The translations under genes were made by a program, and so were the position numbers. From Pseudomonas asturiensis (GTDB lineage: Bacteria > Pseudomonadota > Gammaproteobacteria > Pseudomonadales > Pseudomonadaceae): a DNA stretch of 64,000 nucleotides. The notes beneath the pieces are model-generated. The model was given only the letters and a program-made list of their open reading frames with translations, was not told where the DNA came from and did not search any database. This document shows positions 18,192-27,111 of this stretch, piece by piece (position 1 is the stretch's first letter; the number at the start of each line of letters is the position of its first letter). The DNA is taken from positions 169,148 through 233,147 of the forward strand of contig NZ_FRDA01000009.1 in assembly GCF_900143095.1 (NCBI RefSeq), written 5' to 3'.

Positions 18192-21100
18192 GCCAGGTTC
18201 TCCAATGCATGCGATGTAGGGAAGGTGATATTCAGGGGTTCGATGCCGCGTTTTCGGTCAAGGTCTGCTGCGACTTCGAGTGCGGCTTCCAACTCGTCGA
18301 CTCCCAAGGACTGCATCAGGTCATAACGTTGTTTCTTCTCTTCGGGTTCAGTCATGGCCAGCGCCAGGTACAGACTTGGCGGAACCGCGCGAAACAGAAC
18401 TTCCATAGACTTCGAAAGAACGACACCCTCTGTGTATTTGCCACTCTCCTTGCGGGCAGACAGCATCAAGCTCTTCTGGGCGGGGGTGAGTTCGCGGAAG
18501 CGGGAGATTTTCTCGACTTCATCAGGCGGCATGTTCAAGCAGATCCACCACTCGATCATGTTGAGCATGGGGGCTGCTGCGGGAGGCAAGTCATCGATGT
18601 TCTGCGTTGCCAGCCAGAACCATGCCCCCAATTTTCGCCACATCTTGGTGATTTTGATGATGTAAGGAGAGAGGAGGGGATTTTTGGTGATGATGTGGCC
18701 CTCGTCGGTCACGTTGACCAGAGGGCGGCCCTTGTACTGATCGCGCTCCGCAATATTGTTCACTGTGTTGATCAGCGAGATGTAGGCAATCGAAAGTTGA
18801 GCGTTATAGCCTTCCCGGGCATACGTGGCCAAATCCACAATGGTGAGATCCGCCTCTGGCCAAGGGGTGCCAGGACGATTGAACATCTCACCATCAGCGC
18901 CCATGCAGAACATGTCCATGGCTTCAGCCATCTCCAGCATGCGATTGCGCCGTGCTTCGGGAATGGAGGTGTCCTCGCCGGCCGCTCGCAACGCGTTGCG
19001 AACATCTTCAGTCAGCACAGTGCGCCCGGCATCGGAGCATGTTCTGGCAGCAGCGAGAATGCAGTGTCTGATAACGCTACGGTCAGCCCGTGTAAGTCGA
19101 GCTTCTTCTTTCTCCTCACCGCCGGTGATCATAAGGCGGGCGACGATCTCCATCTCGCCCAGTACGTCGCGCTCGTCATCCTCTTGGTCTGAATCCGGCT
19201 TTGCGCTCAGATGTTCATCAGAGCCGTCGAGGTCGTCAGCATCCAGAGTGGTCACCTGGCTTGGAGTTGTGACCAGGCGAATCGCATCAGCGAACGGTGC
19301 CAGGCTGACCCCTGAGTTAGGTGCAAGCTTGATTCTGTTCACTGTCATACCGAGTTTTTTGGCAAAGTCCCCAAGGAGGCCGAAGCTGTTCCCCGCCTCT
19401 ACAATGAAAAGGCGCGGCGCGTAGACCGCAATGAGTTGGTTGAGCAAGTTGTTCAGCGTTGCCGATTTGCCAGCTCCGGTCGGACCGAACAGAAACATGT
19501 GCGCGTTCATCTGCCGGTCGAGTTTGTTCAACGGGTCAAAGGTCAGCGGGGCTCCACCACGATTGAAAAGTGTGATCCCGGGGTGACCAGTGCCGCTTGA
19601 ACGACCCCATACGGGGCAAAGATTGGCCACGTGCTGGACGAGCATCATTTGAACGTACCAGTCCATTGCACGTTTCTGGGTCACATCAAAGTTACCTGGG
19701 AGCCAGCGCAGATAGCTGTTGAGCGGGGCGACTTCGTCATCAGACGCTACAGGCTCCATACCTGCGCTAAGCAGTGCGTTGGTCAGTTGCATGCTCCGTG
19801 AAGTGAGCTGGGCTTCATCACGTCCCTTGAGGTAGAAGGCGACGCTGCCTCGATAGAGCTTGTGCTCACGGCCGATCAGTTTCCTTGCATTGTCGACGGC
19901 TTCACGGGTCATCGCCGAAGCCGTGTTGTCACCTACTGATTTGCGTGCCAGCTTTTCAAGGTGCGCCTCAAGCACATCCTGAGGGGTGATGACCAGCGTG
20001 ATGGTCAGAACAGTATCTTCGGGCAACTTGTCGAACAGCGCATGCAACGCGTCACCGCCCATACGTGTTTCACCCGTCAGGTGGCCAGTCCTAGGGGCTT
20101 CACGCAACCGATCAAGCATGATCACGCGGTGCGGCTGTCCGTCGAAGTACCAGAGCCCCTTCTGGCTATCGGATTTAGGCTCTCGATAAAAGAGTCCCTG
20201 AGCGAAGTCATCGCCAGTCACCAGCGGCAGCTCTTCCCCGGCCTCCTCGGTGCGTTTGTTGACCAGATGAAAGAAGCGGTCGAAATCCTTGAGTGTCGTG
20301 CCCAAATGGTCTGGGTGTGGATTGAACCACCGTAGTAACCAGTGCCGGATTTCGTAGCCGTCCATGCGCTTGCATTTGATGCCGGCGTTTGCCAGCCCTC
20401 CCGTGAAGCGCTGACAGATGTTGTTCAAGTGCATGGCTGGCGATTGGCCCCGAAAGGCTGCATCTCCCACTACACGGCGGTACAGAACCACTCGCACACG
20501 TCGTTGCTGCCCACGCCAAGGTAATTTCGAGACTGTCGTGTCTTCAAAAAGCCCCCCAGGCTTGGCGATTGCGTCAAGGTGGTGTTTGAACAGGCTCAGG
20601 TACATCTCAGAGAACGCGCTGTTTTTGGCCTGCGGCCGGATGTACTCGGTCAAGGACTTGAGGTAGTCGTCCCAGCTAGTTTCGTCTTTGGCGTAGAACT
20701 GAACGACCCACGGAGATGTGTCCAGCTCGTCGAAGCTGTTCTGTAGGGCGTTTTCCAGCGCGTCCCTGACTTTTCGGAGCCATTCAGGATCTCGGCCTTC
20801 CGTACCAATCGGGGTCAGCTCAAAGAATGCCGCGAGTGACTTACCGTCCTCGAGCAGCATCGCCTGTTCCTCGGGCAAATATTCAGTCCAGGGCAGGAGG
20901 TCGACGAAGCTCGGCTTGACGTCGTAAAGCGCTGCGACATCGGCGACGGTTGCAGGTTTATTTTTAGGATTTCTCCAGTCCCCCGGGGCGGGTATGCCTT
21001 GGTCTTCCAGTCGTTTGAGGTAACGCTCCAAGGCCGCGTCGACATCGGTCTGGTCAGTTGCCTTCAGGCTTTCAGTAGTCGCATCAGCTTCCTGGGTATC

Positions 21101-21205
21101 GCCGTCTGCAGTAGGGTTTGCGATGAGGGAATGCTCTTCGGCTGAGTCTGATACGGTGGAAGAGGTGGTGCGCGCGCGGGCTGTGAGCCTTTCAAAAAAA
21201 TTCAT
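18188..21205 (-). CDS. traC: VirB4/TraC-type conjugative transfer ATPase (PFL_4706 family)
   Basis: This is the large cytoplasmic ATPase that powers assembly of the type IV secretion system. Across 1005 residues it has an N-terminal VirB4-type domain, then Walker A in FLFGPTGAGKSATLNNLL (about residue 585) and a Walker B/sensor region around LVNVTDEGHIITKNPLL. FWLATQNIDDLPPAAAPMLN is the conserved post-Walker block. The length is typical of the ICE family. The start overlaps the preceding lipoprotein gene (TGATG). Confidence 0.93.
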   Translation of the reverse strand: MNFFERLTARARTTSSTVSDSAEEHSLIANPTADGDTQEADATTESLKATDQTDVDAALERYLKRLEDQGIPAPGDWRNPKNKPATVADVAALYDVKPSFVDLLPWTEYLPEEQAMLLEDGKSLAAFFELTPIGTEGRDPEWLRKVRDALENALQNSFDELDTSPWVVQFYAKDETSWDDYLKSLTEYIRPQAKNSAFSEMYLSLFKHHLDAIAKPGGLFEDTTVSKLPWRGQQRRVRVVLYRRVVGDAAFRGQSPAMHLNNICQRFTGGLANAGIKCKRMDGYEIRHWLLRWFNPHPDHLGTTLKDFDRFFHLVNKRTEEAGEELPLVTGDDFAQGLFYREPKSDSQKGLWYFDGQPHRVIMLDRLREAPRTGHLTGETRMGGDALHALFDKLPEDTVLTITLVITPQDVLEAHLEKLARKSVGDNTASAMTREAVDNARKLIGREHKLYRGSVAFYLKGRDEAQLTSRSMQLTNALLSAGMEPVASDDEVAPLNSYLRWLPGNFDVTQKRAMDWYVQMMLVQHVANLCPVWGRSSGTGHPGITLFNRGGAPLTFDPLNKLDRQMNAHMFLFGPTGAGKSATLNNLLNQLIAVYAPRLFIVEAGNSFGLLGDFAKKLGMTVNRIKLAPNSGVSLAPFADAIRLVTTPSQVTTLDADDLDGSDEHLSAKPDSDQEDDERDVLGEMEIVARLMITGGEEKEEARLTRADRSVIRHCILAAARTCSDAGRTVLTEDVRNALRAAGEDTSIPEARRNRMLEMAEAMDMFCMGADGEMFNRPGTPWPEADLTIVDLATYAREGYNAQLSIAYISLINTVNNIAERDQYKGRPLVNVTDEGHIITKNPLLSPYIIKITKMWRKLGAWFWLATQNIDDLPPAAAPMLNMIEWWICLNMPPDEVEKISRFRELTPAQKSLMLSARKESGKYTEGVVLSKSMEVLFRAVPPSLYLALAMTEPEEKKQRYDLMQSLGVDELEAALEVAADLDRKRGIEPLNITFPTSHALENLA

Positions 21206-21660
21206 CAGTAATCCTCAACCCGCTCACCAGGCATTGCGTATTGCACACGCTGATAGAGGGGGAAAACGGTGGTGTACCCAGGGACTGGTGCTGGGTCGGA
21301 CCCGGCCAGATGAGGGAATACGTACATGACCAGGTCGGGGTTGGGCAGCCGCTTAAATTGGCTGTAGATCTCGTTCTGTGCAGTGCGTGTGTAGGCGGCT
21401 CCGTCCTGCAGGGGCTGGGTTGCGTGCACGTCGATTGGGCGTCGAAGTTCAGAGCGTGCATCGAGCAGTTGCCGACTACTCGTGCTGCCCGCCGAGCCCG
21501 TGGTGCCTTGGTTCCACACATCCATCATCGTGTTCTGACCATGCGGTAGCATCTGCTCTTTGTCGGTCGAGCATCCAGTCAAAAGAGCTGTAACGAACGA
21601 GCAATACAAAACCATGCTGCGCGCAGACGTTACGTGATCAATCCAGGTTGGCATTGGCAT
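21205..21660 (-). CDS. TIGR03751-family conjugation lipoprotein
   Basis: A predicted lipoprotein of the mating apparatus, probably the VirB7-like component. The N-terminus has a hydrophobic stretch ending in the lipobox LLTGC, followed by a 120-residue periplasmic domain with DLVMYVFPHLAG and PVPGYTTVFPLY, which recur in this family as I recall it. I start at ATG 21660, which follows AGGAG; the longer frame starts at 21678. It overlaps the PFL_4705-type gene by 23 nt. Confidence 0.82.
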   Translation of the reverse strand: MPMPTWIDHVTSARSMVLYCSFVTALLTGCSTDKEQMLPHGQNTMMDVWNQGTTGSAGSTSSRQLLDARSELRRPIDVHATQPLQDGAAYTRTAQNEIYSQFKRLPNPDLVMYVFPHLAGSDPAPVPGYTTVFPLYQRVQYAMPGERVEDY

Positions 21661-23125
21661 GGTTTGCTCCTGAGGCATACTTGACCTTGCGGCCCTTGAG
21701 TTCGTAGTCGATTTCCAGCTCCTGGTCGATATGAAGCGAGACTTGAGCGCCTGGCATCACATAGATAGCGGCGAATGCTTGACCGTAGAGTTTGTTGACC
21801 CAGCCGGAAACGTCGGTGACCCCTTGAGTGAGGATTTTTCCCATGGCCTCGTTGCCTGATAGTCCGGTGCTGCCAAGTGTTCCTGAAGCGTTGGAAACGT
21901 AGGAAGAAGTGCTGCCCTCAGTCTTGATCAATGAAGCTGCTCCAGCCCCGGCTGCTGTGATTAGCGCCTGTGAGCCGATGTACTGCTGTGCGTTGCTGCG
22001 TCGTTCGCCGGCAATGCAGGGAATTCCGTATGGATCACTGATCCAGCCCAATCCGCCCTGGATGGGTTGCTGATCTCCGGAGTTGTTCTGGTTGTTGCTC
22101 TGCTGGGTACCGCCCTGAACTGGGGCCGGTAACGTGCGAACGGTCCCATCGTTGAACACGAAGGTCAGGCTTTTGATCTGCCCCCGCACACATGAAAGTG
22201 TCCAGTCGCCAGAGGCGGTGCCGCTGGCAACTGCTCCCGCCACGTCCGGAAGATCGATGCCATTGGCCGTCAGGTTGTCCGGGCCGATCAGCACCTTGAA
22301 CGGGTAGGGGTCGTTGACGGTCCCGTCGACCGGAACCCGGCCGATGAGAGCGGACATGGCGATCGACCCCATTAATGTTGCGTTCTGAGGCAGTGTGTAG
22401 GCCCGACGAACCTTTTTGCGCTCCAGTTGCTGACCGCCGATGTCGTCGCGCACCGACTGAGCACCGGTAGTCAGGGCTTTCTGTCCACGGTCCACAGAGT
22501 CTCCGAATGAGGTTGGAAAGCTGTAGCCGCTCGCAGGTAGACTGCCGCCTGTACCAATCGGCTTACCGTTGCTGTCCAGAGCTGTTGCGTCCTGAGGGTC
22601 TATCCAGACGACATCCGAACCGTTTGCGTCGGTTTTGAACTGCTGGCCATCCCCCGGCTGGACGCCTAATCCGATCGGCAAGTCTGAATTGGAGCCGCTG
22701 CTTTGGCCCAGCCTGGTTAACTCGTCCATCTGTTTTTTGAAACCATCCAGCACGCTTTGCTGTTGCTGCTGGCTGTCGAGTTTGAACTGTTCTTGAGCAT
22801 TCTTCAGACGTTGTTCTACCGTCTGATCGATGTTCGCTAATCGTTGTTTTAGGGCATCGTTGTCCTGCTTGAATGCCGTATTCTGCTGGATGACATCCGA
22901 GATTTGCTGCTTGAGTTCGCGTCCTTCAGCCACCACTGTGCGCAGCGTGTCACTCGGCGTGTCGCCTTCCACACCAAGAGCCTTGGCCTGCTCTGCCGTG
23001 AGTTTTGGAGCCGGTGCATTTTCAACTTGCTGCGCGGATCCGCCTCCCATCATCTTGATGCCGAGAAACACTGTGAGCAGCAGAACCGGAATCACCAAGT
23101 ACTTGATGAGCGGATTACTCTTCAT
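21638..23125 (-). CDS. traB: TraB/VirB10-like ICE protein (TIGR03752)
   Basis: This protein should span the periplasm and form the outer ring of the secretion core complex. An N-terminal membrane anchor (YLVIPVLLLTVFLGIKMMGG) is followed by a coiled coil (about residues 55-125, rich in Gln and Lys) and a Pro/Gly linker. The C-terminal beta domain includes VPVDGTVNDPYPFKVLIG, ending in the predicted pore region GQAFAAIYVMPGAQVSLHIDQ. ATG 23125 follows GGGAG. About 495 aa, normal for the family. Confidence 0.88.
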   Translation of the reverse strand: MKSNPLIKYLVIPVLLLTVFLGIKMMGGGSAQQVENAPAPKLTAEQAKALGVEGDTPSDTLRTVVAEGRELKQQISDVIQQNTAFKQDNDALKQRLANIDQTVEQRLKNAQEQFKLDSQQQQQSVLDGFKKQMDELTRLGQSSGSNSDLPIGLGVQPGDGQQFKTDANGSDVVWIDPQDATALDSNGKPIGTGGSLPASGYSFPTSFGDSVDRGQKALTTGAQSVRDDIGGQQLERKKVRRAYTLPQNATLMGSIAMSALIGRVPVDGTVNDPYPFKVLIGPDNLTANGIDLPDVAGAVASGTASGDWTLSCVRGQIKSLTFVFNDGTVRTLPAPVQGGTQQSNNQNNSGDQQPIQGGLGWISDPYGIPCIAGERRSNAQQYIGSQALITAAGAGAASLIKTEGSTSSYVSNASGTLGSTGLSGNEAMGKILTQGVTDVSGWVNKLYGQAFAAIYVMPGAQVSLHIDQELEIDYELKGRKVKYASGANHANANLD

Positions 23126-24038
23126 GTTTGGCTCCCTGCGTTGCACGCGGATTTGCCTGAGCGGCTGAGAACACTGTGGCCTGTGTCAGCCCATGGCCGC
23201 GAGTGACCAGGTACAGAGTGGTGGTGTCACTGGCATCACCACGAGGTCCGAGATAAGGATGCTGAAATGCGGCTGTCGCGAACTCACCCATCAGGTCCCG
23301 AGGGTCGAGAGTGACGCGTTGCTCCGTCTGGTTTTGAAGCTTCACTGCCGTCACCCAGAAATCATTCAAGCGCCATGCGCCCAGTGGGGTGGCTCTGATT
23401 GGCAGGGTGGGAAGTAATGTAGTCAGATCCAGACGTCGGTCAATTTTGACCTGGGCAACGCCGTCGATAGGCTCCACGGTACGCAGCGGCGCATAGAGCA
23501 CCTGCGCTGCATATCGTGTCAGGACAACTGGGACAGGCGTCTCTCGCTTAACGACTTCTTCCGGCTCATCCTCATCTTCGGTGGAGCGGCTGCTGGTGTC
23601 TTGGCTTAGGCTGTTGCTCTTGGAGTTGCGCGCTGTAGCAGCCGCTCCGTAGCGTGTTGGTGACGCCTCTCCTTCAACGATCTTCACTGGTTCCAATGCA
23701 GGCTGATCTTTAGGGGCATCTGTAGCAGCGATGTCGATCAGTATGATTTCACCGGTCTTGGCGTTCTGCAGCTGTAGACGTGTCGGCTCGATCGCTTCCT
23801 TTGCAAACAGGTAGATGGCCCCACCGGTGCTTTGGACCCGCAGCTTATCGGTCAGCGACCTTGGGATTCCGACTCGGACATTCTGATCGACAAAGACGAT
23901 ACGCTCTTGATTGATGCGAAGAGGGATTGCCAGCGGCAAGCGCTCCCAGCGGACAATCTCAACCGCTGAAGCGACCTGATGGCTGCCAGCCATGGCCAGC
24001 AGCAGTGCCGAGCAACTGAGCGATTTCAGAGCACTCAT
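23115..24038 (-). CDS. traK: TraK/VirB9-like ICE protein (TIGR03749)
   Basis: A secreted core-complex protein resembling TraK/VirB9. The signal peptide (SCSALLLAMAGSHQVASA) precedes the family block VEIVRWERLPLAIPL. A charged Ser/Glu linker follows near residue 140, then a C-terminal domain with PIRATPLGAWRLNDFWVTAVKLQN. Starts by ATGA overlap with the previous gene and overlaps the next by 11 nt. 307 aa. Confidence 0.87.
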   Translation of the reverse strand: MSALKSLSCSALLLAMAGSHQVASAVEIVRWERLPLAIPLRINQERIVFVDQNVRVGIPRSLTDKLRVQSTGGAIYLFAKEAIEPTRLQLQNAKTGEIILIDIAATDAPKDQPALEPVKIVEGEASPTRYGAAATARNSKSNSLSQDTSSRSTEDEDEPEEVVKRETPVPVVLTRYAAQVLYAPLRTVEPIDGVAQVKIDRRLDLTTLLPTLPIRATPLGAWRLNDFWVTAVKLQNQTEQRVTLDPRDLMGEFATAAFQHPYLGPRGDASDTTTLYLVTRGHGLTQATVFSAAQANPRATQGAKHEE

Positions 24039-24703
24039 TTGAAGACTCCTTTCGACTGGGGCGCGGGAGCCTCAATAGTGCCTTCGATTCGCTGGGGCGC
24101 ACCGCTGTAGCAATCCCAAGCCATGCCGAATGGGTTTCGCTCAGGGTCCACGTCCATACGCACCACGTGCAGCGGATAACGCGCCAGAGCTCGCTTGACG
24201 AGCTGACCGCCGTAATACTCGTCAGCTGTGAGATCCAGCGTGACTGTCCAGTCGTCGACAGAGTTTGAAACGGTCCGGATCTCTGGAGAATCGCCGTAAC
24301 CTCGGCCGGGAATCTCGTAGACACCGCGGACTCGCTTGCGCAACTCGCCGCTCGACCTGCGTAGCTCAAAATCACTCTGCAGGTATTGTTTGCATGCCGG
24401 CGTAATGTAGGAGTCCAGGCGCGTGATATTCGCCTGGTAATCCTGCTCACCGTCGACTGGCCAGCGATTCATTTGCTGAAAGATATACAGCCCGAACGTG
24501 TAGACCGACTGCGGTGGGACGTCCCACCATAGTCGCGTACTGCCTGTGCGCAGATCCGGGGGTACATGAATGGTCATGTCCTGTGGTGCCCTATACCAAC
24601 CTATACCCAGACCTAAAGCCAAAAGCGCCAGTAGGACGATCGCCATTCTCAAGCTTGTAATGTGGGCTCGCTGAGAGTCAGCCAATTTCAAAAAACGACT
24701 CAT
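24035..24703 (-). CDS. traE: TraE/VirB8-like ICE protein (TIGR03746)
   Basis: An inner-membrane, mostly periplasmic assembly factor like VirB8/TraE. One N-terminal membrane helix (about residues 19-37, MAIVLLALLALGLGIGWY), then a compact periplasmic domain. The family-typical FGLYIFQQMNRWPVDGEQDY and the closing NPFGMAWDCYSG are both present. ATG 24703 overlaps the preceding stop (ATGA); the longer upstream frame is an artefact. Confidence 0.86.
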   Translation of the reverse strand: MSRFLKLADSQRAHITSLRMAIVLLALLALGLGIGWYRAPQDMTIHVPPDLRTGSTRLWWDVPPQSVYTFGLYIFQQMNRWPVDGEQDYQANITRLDSYITPACKQYLQSDFELRRSSGELRKRVRGVYEIPGRGYGDSPEIRTVSNSVDDWTVTLDLTADEYYGGQLVKRALARYPLHVVRMDVDPERNPFGMAWDCYSGAPQRIEGTIEAPAPQSKGVFK

Positions 24704-25092
24704 TGCTGCTCGCTCCGACGGCAAGTCCAATTGCCTGATCGGATGACCAGATTGGCGTTGTTGAATGACGTAGGTCCGAGCGTCGCTATTAGCAGCTGCA
24801 GCTTGCGGTAGATCCACGTTTCTGGTCTGCCACGCTTCATCCGTCTCAAGACCCGAGAAGCGATCGCCAACCCCAATGTTCCGCCCAGAAGTGCGCAGAC
24901 CACGGGCATCGACGGAGTGATCATGAAAGCCAGCGGAAGGCCAATCACAAAGCCAAACCCGCTACAGCCGAATACGGTAACCCACATCTCGTCCGCCGTA
25001 AGACCGCCAATAACCACGGGCTGATTGTTCAATCGACTTGGCAGAAAACGCAGTGTGCCGTCTTCATGCTGATCTTGCTGGAGCTCAGTCAT
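24700..25092 (-). CDS. TraL/VirB3-like ICE protein (TIGR03750)
   Basis: A 130-aa inner-membrane protein with the family opening FLPSRLNNQPVVIGGLTADE and two adjacent membrane helices (FGFVIGLPLAFMI and VVCALLGGTLGLAIASRVL). A basic cytoplasmic tail includes RRMKRGRPETWIYRKLQ. VirB3-like proteins work beside the VirB4 ATPase, encoded five genes downstream in the same operon. Confidence 0.87.
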   Translation of the reverse strand: MTELQQDQHEDGTLRFLPSRLNNQPVVIGGLTADEMWVTVFGCSGFGFVIGLPLAFMITPSMPVVCALLGGTLGLAIASRVLRRMKRGRPETWIYRKLQLLIATLGPTSFNNANLVIRSGNWTCRRSEQQ

Positions 25093-25107
25093 GGAAGCCT
25101 CTGCGAC

Positions 25108-25473
25108 TCAAAGGATGTTGGAAGCTGTGGTGACCAGGTAGATCGTGATACCAATCAAGCACACACCGACGATGGCGGTGCTGCCCAAGTCGGCCCATTT
25201 GGCCTTACCCATGTGGATTTCGTGATAGACGCCAAGCGCATGGCGTCCGACCGTAAAAATGCCGAAAGCGCAGAGGCACAATCCCAGCAGTGTGAAACCA
25301 TCAAACGCGTAGTTTTGAATGGTCTGCATGAAGCTGGTCCCGGTACCGCGTGTCGGGGCCTGAGCACCTGGTAACGCTGCAAAAGCGCTACCAGGGCTTA
25401 CCGCCATAAGGACGATCAAGCGGCGGGATTGGAAGAGGGCACGAGCCTGGGAAATCAAACGATACAGCGTCAT
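25108..25473 (-). CDS. TIGR03745-family protein, candidate VirB2-like pilin
   Basis: A 121-aa protein with a long signal peptide cleaved near AFAALP and two hydrophobic segments (YAFDGFTLLGLCLCAFGIFTV and STAIVGVCLIGITIYLVTT) joined by a short basic loop. That layout matches VirB2/TraA-type conjugative pilins, and the gene sits in the usual position, but the pilin role is inferred. Confidence 0.83.
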   Translation of the reverse strand: MTLYRLISQARALFQSRRLIVLMAVSPGSAFAALPGAQAPTRGTGTSFMQTIQNYAFDGFTLLGLCLCAFGIFTVGRHALGVYHEIHMGKAKWADLGSTAIVGVCLIGITIYLVTTASNIL

Positions 25474-25492
25474 CTTTATCTCCTTGGAAAAA

Positions 25493-25732
25493 TCAACTCA
25501 ACAGCATGAAAGTCATGATCATGAACAGCACCGCCCAGCGAGTTGCTGCTACAGCCGCTGCTGGAGCCGCAAGATTCCTTGTAGCCCAGCCGCGATAAAT
25601 GCTTGAAAACACCCAGACGCCCCACAGAAGGAGGATGCCCATAGCAAGCCCGGTCCAGAGCGTGTTGCTGCTCGCAGGCGTAAAACCGGCCGCTGCTTGA
25701 AATGCGCTGATCTGAGTCGAGGACATCGTCAT
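25493..25732 (-). CDS. TIGR03758/DUF3262 ICE membrane protein
   Basis: A 79-residue protein with two membrane helices (LWTGLAMGILLLWGVWVFSSIY and RWAVLFMIMTFMLLS) and a short soluble N-terminus with the QISAFQAAAGF block. Its start overlaps the RAQPRD gene stop (ATGA). Function unknown; a conserved member of the ICE transfer operon. Confidence 0.83.
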   Translation of the reverse strand: MTMSSTQISAFQAAAGFTPASSNTLWTGLAMGILLLWGVWVFSSIYRGWATRNLAAPAAAVAATRWAVLFMIMTFMLLS

Positions 25733-26091
25733 GGCGTGCGATCACCGCCGATGGTGTACTGGCCTGAAATTTCCACTGGGTCGCGAGGTTGTGCGCGGGA
25801 AGGAGACATATAGTCCTGCAACCCTTGTCGGATACGGGCGATGTCACTTACCAGTCTGGGATAGTCCAAGTGATAACGTTGTGACGACTCCTTAGGGAGA
25901 TCCAGACTGCGCTGTGCAACAGCTTCGAGCGCATTGAGCTGGCGAATCATCACCTCAATATTGGCTTGCTCGGAGGCCGTGCCGGCAGCCAGGGTATCCG
26001 TAGAGGAAAGGGAGCTGCACAGAAGGGCTGCGGTAAAGCAGATCTGCACGCGGGTAGACGTTGATCTGAGCGCGGGGAGATTGTTTTTCAC
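25729..26091 (-). CDS. RAQPRD-family ICE protein
   Basis: The first gene of operon B. A 120-aa secreted protein with a signal peptide (cleavage near TLAAG) and the literal family signature RAQPRD near residue 99, followed by PVEISGQY. Its function is unknown, but the family is restricted to integrating conjugative elements. The 36-bp element ends 64 bp upstream. Confidence 0.9.
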   Translation of the reverse strand: MKNNLPALRSTSTRVQICFTAALLCSSLSSTDTLAAGTASEQANIEVMIRQLNALEAVAQRSLDLPKESSQRYHLDYPRLVSDIARIRQGLQDYMSPSRAQPRDPVEISGQYTIGGDRTP

Positions 26092-26154
26092 GTAGCTGGC
26101 CTTGGATGCTGTGGGAATCTATGTCCACAGCATGACCAGCGGCCGGACTTGAAT

Positions 26155-26190
26155 CAGTACCAAACCCTTTTTAGGTCGGAGTGGGTTTAT
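26155..26190 (-). promoter_or_regulatory. 36-bp conjugation-operon element, copy B
   Basis: On the plus strand it opens CAGTACCAAACC and closes GTGGGTTTAT. It is the same length as, and shares both ends with, the copies before operons A and C. It overlaps the last codons of the upstream small gene (26171-26503) and ends 64 bp before the RAQPRD start. Confidence 0.72.
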
Positions 26191-26503
26191 CTGAAGAGGT
26201 ATGAGTGGTTCTGCTGCGTTTGAAAAAGAACATAAACCCCATGCTTATTGCGTAGCCAAACGCCCAGCCCTGGGCATTTTGATTCCCAATTTGCTCATGA
26301 CCACGCTTAATTTGTTGAACGCTTACCAGCTCCCAACCTTCAAGGCCGAAGCGATTAAGGGTGTCCAGGATCTCAGGGTTGCTCAAGTATGCATGGACGT
26401 CGGGCTCAGTCGTTTCGTCCGTTGATTTAAACATTAACACGCCGCTGGTAACGGTTTTGTATGGAAGTGGAAGGTACGTTTGTGCGTATTCAAAGGTTGT
26501 CAT
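26171..26503 (-). CDS. DUF4177-like small protein
   Basis: A 110-aa protein whose core NRFGLEGWELVSVQQIKRG matches the short DUF4177-type fold (a strand, then LGxxGWELV). It is followed by a possible membrane segment (WAFGYAISMGFMFFFKRSR). The ATG follows AGGTAA. It is not part of operon B by spacing: its 3' end runs into the 36-bp element. Function unknown. Confidence 0.65.
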   Translation of the reverse strand: MTTFEYAQTYLPLPYKTVTSGVLMFKSTDETTEPDVHAYLSNPEILDTLNRFGLEGWELVSVQQIKRGHEQIGNQNAQGWAFGYAISMGFMFFFKRSRTTHTSSDKPTPT

Positions 26504-26664
26504 CTAATTACCTGCTGTCAAAGGTGAATTCCTAGCTAAAATTTATTTTGTAGCGCGCCTTAATAAATAAGGCTGTATTTATTGGCAAGTCGTGAACGGA
26601 CTGTCATGCTCTTTGTGCAGCTGGATAGCTGTTTTAGAATCTGACTCATAAGGAGCCAAAAGCA

Positions 26665-27096
26665 ATGCAGTCAATCGAGTACCGCAATTTTCAGTTCAAA
26701 GGTTTTAACTCTGTAGGAGCTTGTTACGTCCGGACGCGTATCACGGATGATGGCAAAATCGTCTGTTTGATCTCCCAGTTGCGAGGCTATAACGGCACAT
26801 CTGTTACAAATGTTATAGAAGACATCATACATGGGGTGGTAGAGCGCCTCTTCGCTGAAGGTGTTCTACCTAAAGCCCTATCCACGATGGATAAGATTCT
26901 TAAACGGTCCGTTTGGATCGAGCATTATCCACCTGGTGTTGGCATGTCTCCGAGCGGGTCTTGGGCTGTGGTTACCCTCGACGCAGAGGGCAAGCCAGAT
27001 TGGGAGCACGTGACCCTGGACGATGCTATTGCTCTTAGTGGTGTGGAAGCCAATTTCTTCTCATTGTCGGCCCAGGATGTCCAGTTCAAAAACTAG
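26665..27096 (+). CDS. Hypothetical 143-aa protein
   Basis: A soluble acidic protein with a good ribosome site (AAGGAG 12 nt before ATG). It is on the opposite strand to the transfer genes and convergent with the helicase gene 15 bp away. I recognise no domain. It belongs with the helicase to a small accessory insertion between operons A and B. Confidence 0.65.
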   Translation: MQSIEYRNFQFKGFNSVGACYVRTRITDDGKIVCLISQLRGYNGTSVTNVIEDIIHGVVERLFAEGVLPKALSTMDKILKRSVWIEHYPPGVGMSPSGSWAVVTLDAEGKPDWEHVTLDDAIALSGVEANFFSLSAQDVQFKN

Positions 27097-27111
27097 GAAT
27101 CGTTTCTAGCG